Part shown: one piece after another, positions 44,278-45,909 of the stretch
Layout of the letters: the number at the start of each line of letters is the position of its first letter
Numbering within the stretch: the first letter of the stretch is position 1
Source of the DNA: Collimonas fungivorans
GTDB lineage: Bacteria; Pseudomonadota; Gammaproteobacteria; Burkholderiales; Burkholderiaceae_D
Direction of reading: 5' to 3'
DNA: 45,909 bases
NCBI RefSeq assembly: GCF_028292705.1
Contig: NZ_JAQGLV010000247.1
Coordinates: forward strand, 1-45,909
The notes under the pieces: model-generated
Seen by the model: the letters and a program-made list of their open reading frames with translations, nothing else
Database searches by the model: none
What the model was told of the DNA's origin: nothing
Program-made: the position numbers and the translations under genes

Positions 44278-44332
44278 ATTTCAGAAATTTTTGGTACTTT
44301 TTGACAATATTTCGCATCATTAATTGCGAAAT
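44278..44332 (-). promoter_or_regulatory. Promoter and palindromic operator of the methylase cassette
   Basis: ATTTCGCA (44309-44316) and TGCGAAAT (44325-44332) are a perfect 8-base inverted repeat with an 8-base spacer. On the minus strand it lies directly upstream of TTGTCA (44302-44307), 18 bases, TGAAAT (44278-44283), a plausible sigma-70 promoter for the methylase gene. The whole gap 44197-44406 is A/T-rich and contains no gene I can support. Confidence 0.5.
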
Positions 44333-44406
44333 TAGTAATTATCAATTTATTCTATTGATAGATATGTGATTTTTGTAATTCATCACAATGAATAAATAAG
44401 CTAAAT

Positions 44407-45909
44407 CTAGGCTTCGGCAAACGCATCTGCCGCAGCCCTACGCGCCGCGTTCACGCCGGATAGATCGGCGTAATCGTCATCATTTCCAATGTAATGAGCG
44501 CTCTCCAAGAAAGCCATGCAGACTGTATCCCACAGATCAGGCGACGGAATACCCTCTTCCTTCATTTTGTCCTTGGGTTCAATGTGATAGCGGGCCTTTT
44601 CATCGAAGAAATAGGGGATCTTGGACGCCTGATCGAGCAGGTCCTGGACGTGTTGGCTGGAGAACGTGATCCGTGCGTCCTTCACGGCCTCGGCGGCCAG
44701 CACTGAACATTGCGCCCGGAGGTTGAAGAAGCGATCCTTATTTTTCTTCTTGAAGCATGGATTGCCCCAGTTGATCTTGACGACGTTGGGGCAACCGAGG
44801 TTTTCGAGCATCTTGGCGAACTGGATACCTTGGCCGCCGACGTCGACCAGGATGGTGCAGTTGGACAGGCGCTGCGTGTAATGGAATACTTCGCCGGCGA
44901 TGTGCTGCCAGTCCAGGGCGCTCGAGAAAATCGGCACGTCCATGATGTCCACACGCCGCGGATCCGCATCGATGCGGTCGCCGTTGCCGATCACCCGCGC
45001 GTAGGTGCCGACGGTCTTGTCGCGGAACACGCCGGCGGCCACGTCGATAATGAACAGGTTGCCGTAAGGCTCACCGGCGCTGATCGTACGTTCAGCGCCA
45101 ACCAGCTTCTCCACCTGGCTGCGGCCAAGCAGGAAGCGCTCTGACTGCTCGGGGAACAGGCCCAGCACGCGGATCTGATACTCCACCGAATCCCGGCCAC
45201 CACTCTCCTTCTCGCGCTCCTTGAGCCATTTGGTCGTCGCGAATGGTGAGCGCTCCGAATTGAAGCGCAACGCATGCCAGGAACCGCCATTGCGCACCGA
45301 CAGCTTGTGGTGGGAGGCATGGTGCCTGCCACTGCTGCGGACGCCCTGGGAGGCGATCAGCGTCCGGTTACATGGCTGCGTCTGGGTGCCGTCGATCACG
45401 TCGAAATGGTCGTCGCTCACGCCGGCGGCCTCATCGACAATAATCAGCTGCGCCCAGCGGTGCTTACCGGCGATACCAACGGACTGCCCCTTGGCAAGCG
45501 CGACCCGACCAACAAACCATTGTTCTTCGAAGCCGGTCACATACACGCGGGTCTTCGTGATGACGAAATAATCGCACAGCCAGGCATGGGGACCGTTCGC
45601 CATAGCAATCTTCGAGTCCTGCATTTCCTTCCATACCCCGTCTGCGACCTGCTGCAGGTTCGGCGCGCCGATGTAGGTATTGGAGCCAATCTCAAGCTTG
45701 CCGTCGTAGACCGCATAGGGATAGCACAGCAGGTGCCAGAGCGCGATACGGCCGAACGAGTTCGTCTTCCCAGTGGATGTGCCGGACACCACACTGACCT
45801 TGGCATCCATGGGCTCCATGGCCTGATACAAGTCAATCTGGTCCGCGCTGGGCGATACGCCGCATACCTCGACGGCGAAGCGCAGCGGGTCGAACTGATA
45901 CCGCTCTAC
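44407..45909 (-). CDS. Terminase large subunit (PacB-like), 5' end beyond the window
   Basis: The frame is open from base 45909 to the stop at 44407, about 500 residues; the true start lies outside. The first internal start (TTG at 45831) is not credible because similarity continues upstream (RYQFDPLRFAVEVCGV). ATPase motifs: Walker A variant SGTSTGKTNSFG, Walker B LIIVDEAAG, and a coupling SQGVRSSGRHH. The RNase H-like nuclease has Asp in FIIDVAAGVFRDKT, ILVDVGGQG and SPDLWDTVCMAF. It packages DNA into the capsid through the portal. Size and form fit PacB of P1; the small subunit would be upstream, outside the window. The A/T-rich gap after its stop separates it from the accessory cassette. 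Confidence 0.85.
   Translation of the reverse strand, partial: VERYQFDPLRFAVEVCGVSPSADQIDLYQAMEPMDAKVSVVSGTSTGKTNSFGRIALWHLLCYPYAVYDGKLEIGSNTYIGAPNLQQVADGVWKEMQDSKIAMANGPHAWLCDYFVITKTRVYVTGFEEQWFVGRVALAKGQSVGIAGKHRWAQLIIVDEAAGVSDDHFDVIDGTQTQPCNRTLIASQGVRSSGRHHASHHKLSVRNGGSWHALRFNSERSPFATTKWLKEREKESGGRDSVEYQIRVLGLFPEQSERFLLGRSQVEKLVGAERTISAGEPYGNLFIIDVAAGVFRDKTVGTYARVIGNGDRIDADPRRVDIMDVPIFSSALDWQHIAGEVFHYTQRLSNCTILVDVGGQGIQFAKMLENLGCPNVVKINWGNPCFKKKNKDRFFNLRAQCSVLAAEAVKDARITFSSQHVQDLLDQASKIPYFFDEKARYHIEPKDKMKEEGIPSPDLWDTVCMAFLESAHYIGNDDDYADLSGVNAARRAAADAFAEA

Overview
The window is almost entirely the late (virion, lysis and anti-restriction) half of a large contractile-tailed phage genome. 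It looks like an integrated prophage in a betaproteobacterium, probably of the order Burkholderiales (Oxalobacteraceae-like). That host guess rests on the style of the H-NS-family protein, the recombinase remnant and the sugar-catabolism genes at the left edge; it is inference, not a database result. The combination of a P1-like large terminase, portal, roughly 557-residue capsid protein, sheath, transglycosylase-bearing virion protein, DarA-like and DarB-like internal proteins and separate tail-fibre genes points to a distant relative of coliphage P1. No P1-type plasmid replication, partition or lysogeny-control gene is visible here.

Layout. 1-805 (minus) is a chromosomal ORF in which the first two thirds of a short-chain dehydrogenase run in frame into the second ATPase domain of a sugar ABC importer. 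1123-2070 (plus) is a decayed tyrosine recombinase. 2374-10606 (minus) runs, in transcription order, capsid, a small protein, sheath, an EF-hand acidic/basic protein, a hairpin terminator, tail/baseplate proteins of unknown role, two holin-like membrane proteins, GH19 endolysin and nested spanins. 10736-13707 (minus) holds tube, baseplate hub and spike proteins and a free-standing DarA-N-like protein. 14250-18970 (minus) holds portal, a tail protein and a transglycosylase virion protein. 19684-29498 (minus) holds a polyvalent DarA-like protein, a 2.3-thousand-residue methylase-helicase (DarB-like) and a small protein. 30420-34882 (minus) holds the tail fibre, its assembly protein, a small baseplate protein, a SWIM-finger protein and an unknown. 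34975-39443 (minus) holds gp25-like, gpJ-like and gpI-like baseplate proteins, a probable prohead protease/scaffold and two unknowns. The right edge (44407-45909, minus) is the large terminase.

Six late operons on the minus strand each begin with one copy of the same short element, (A/T)TGGAAAAC followed 5-10 bases later by a TA-containing box. It is probably the late-promoter signal. Four boundaries carry accessory genes on the plus strand or with their own promoter: an H-NS-like protein, VapBC, an orphan response regulator, and a larger islet of a membrane protein, a GIY-YIG nuclease and a compact three-gene cassette (Dam-type adenine methylase, four-helix membrane protein, DGQHR/DndB-like protein). 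That cassette has its own promoter and palindromic operator and is the best candidate for a little-described defence or modification system.

How the genes work together: terminase and portal package DNA into the capsid; sheath, tube, baseplate and fibre build the injection machine; the Dar-like proteins are expected to be packaged and delivered to block host restriction; holins, endolysin and spanins release progeny; the accessory genes would act from the prophage on host gene expression, prophage stability and competing phages.
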